Source of the DNA: Frateuria terrea
GTDB lineage: Bacteria; Pseudomonadota; Gammaproteobacteria; Xanthomonadales; Rhodanobacteraceae
Assembly (NCBI RefSeq): GCF_900115705.1
Contig: NZ_FOXL01000004.1
Location: forward strand, 310,001 to 374,000
Direction of reading: 5' to 3'
DNA length: 64,000 bases
Part shown: in pieces, positions 63,671-64,000 of the stretch
Layout: each line of letters starts with the position of its first letter
Position numbering within the stretch: the stretch's first letter is position 1
Notes under the pieces: model-generated
Databases searched by the model: none
Seen by the model: the letters and a program-made list of their open reading frames with translations, nothing else
What the model was told of the DNA's origin: nothing
Translations under genes and position numbers: made by a program

Positions 63671-64000
63671 CTAGGGCGCTACTGCCACGCGCCTGAGCTT
63701 CGACGCCGGCCGCGCCACCGCATACATCTCCCACGCCATCTGCTTGAGCAGGCCTTGACGATCCTTGCCCTGCACGTACAGGTCCATGTGCGTGCGGCCT
63801 GGCAGGAAGCGGAAATCGGACTTCGCGCCCAGGCCATCCAGCACCGCCTTGAGCTTGTGCGCCGCGCCGTCCAGGTAGAACGTGTCCGCCGTTCCGACGA
63901 CCAGGTGGATCTTGCCGTCCAGGTCGGGCTTGAGCGCCGGCCAGTGCTCCTTGAGGCGGCGGGCGATGTCGTAGTGGGCGCTCCAGTAGGCGACCACCAC
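63671..64000 (-). CDS. Esterase family (alpha/beta-hydrolase) protein, 3' end
   Basis: The C-terminal 109 residues of a longer gene entering from the right; the frame is open at base 64000. YWSAHYDIARRLKEHWPALKPDLDGKIHLVVGTADTFYLDGAAHKLKAVLDGLGAKSDFRFLPGRTHMDLY holds the catalytic Asp region (GTADTFYLDG) and His (GRTHMDLY) of putative esterase (esterase D/enterochelin esterase-like) proteins. The nucleophile elbow is outside the window. Confidence 0.8.
   Translation of the reverse strand: MVVAYWSAHYDIARRLKEHWPALKPDLDGKIHLVVGTADTFYLDGAAHKLKAVLDGLGAKSDFRFLPGRTHMDLYVQGKDRQGLLKQMAWEMYAVARPASKLRRVAVAP

Overview
The window is a GC-rich (roughly two-thirds G+C) gammaproteobacterial chromosome segment. 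Gene content and protein flavour point to the Rhodanobacteraceae/Xanthomonadaceae group (Dyella, Rhodanobacter, Frateuria-like): a complete ccmABCDEFGHI operon, a Xanthomonadales-type MetX, a TonB-dependent receptor next to a flavin halogenase-like gene, MASE1 signalling, pyrD-murB adjacency, membrane PQQ glucose dehydrogenase and PhaR. This placement is inference from gene families; no rRNA lies in the window. The annotated genes tile it well and there is no phage, IS element or CRISPR.

Layout. 1-4.6 kb: end of a formate/nitrite transporter, a 2OG-Fe(II) oxygenase, a long gene-poor stretch with a decayed SDR fragment, a SleB-type hydrolase, two glycine-zipper lipoproteins and a TatD DNase. 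4.7-9.5 kb: MarR-OMF-EmrA-EmrB tripartite drug efflux operon with a palindrome just before marR. 9.6-12.1 kb: phaR, kynurenine 3-monooxygenase and DUF3293. 12.1-19.0 kb: cytochrome c maturation operon, almost all genes overlapping, broken only by a 117-bp hairpin-bearing insert between ccmA and ccmB. 19.0-20.8 kb: MetX-family acyltransferase and cysteine dioxygenase, then tRNA-Leu(CAA). 21.1-26.2 kb: a secreted orphan protein, a MASE1 protein with a degenerate kinase core, a lone CheY-like receiver, a small protein and a membrane-anchored FGE-like protein. 26.3-27.9 kb: RNase D, tRNA-Ala(CGC) and a 57-aa charged protein.

28.0-48.8 kb is the centrepiece: an about 20-kb starch/maltodextrin utilisation locus. 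It holds a cytoplasmic GH13 alpha-glucosidase, a TonB-dependent receptor, a halogenase-like flavoprotein, an exported GH13, an exported GH31, a neopullulanase-like GH13, a six-hairpin glycosidase, an SUT/GPH-like MFS permease, another exported GH13, an esterase and a LacI-type regulator. Four copies of one 14-bp operator-like sequence (TGCATACGTATTCA or its complement, one with a single mismatch) sit before the cytoplasmic GH13, the receptor, the GH31 and the regulator, and tie the locus into one regulon. A C-terminal scrap of a second sugar porter survives beside the regulator. The inferred flow is: extracellular or periplasmic amylases trim the polymer, the receptor imports maltodextrins over the outer membrane, periplasmic GH31/GH13/six-hairpin enzymes shorten them, the MFS protein carries the products inward, and the GH13 alpha-glucosidase finishes hydrolysis.

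48.8-64.0 kb: PQQ glucose dehydrogenase, tRNA-Arg(CCT), an ALDH7-type dehydrogenase, DUF4190, SDR, methyltransferase, pyrD, murB, a Bax-inhibitor-1 protein, an Fsr-like MFS, an MscS-type channel, an AraC regulator, a VOC protein and the end of an esterase gene.
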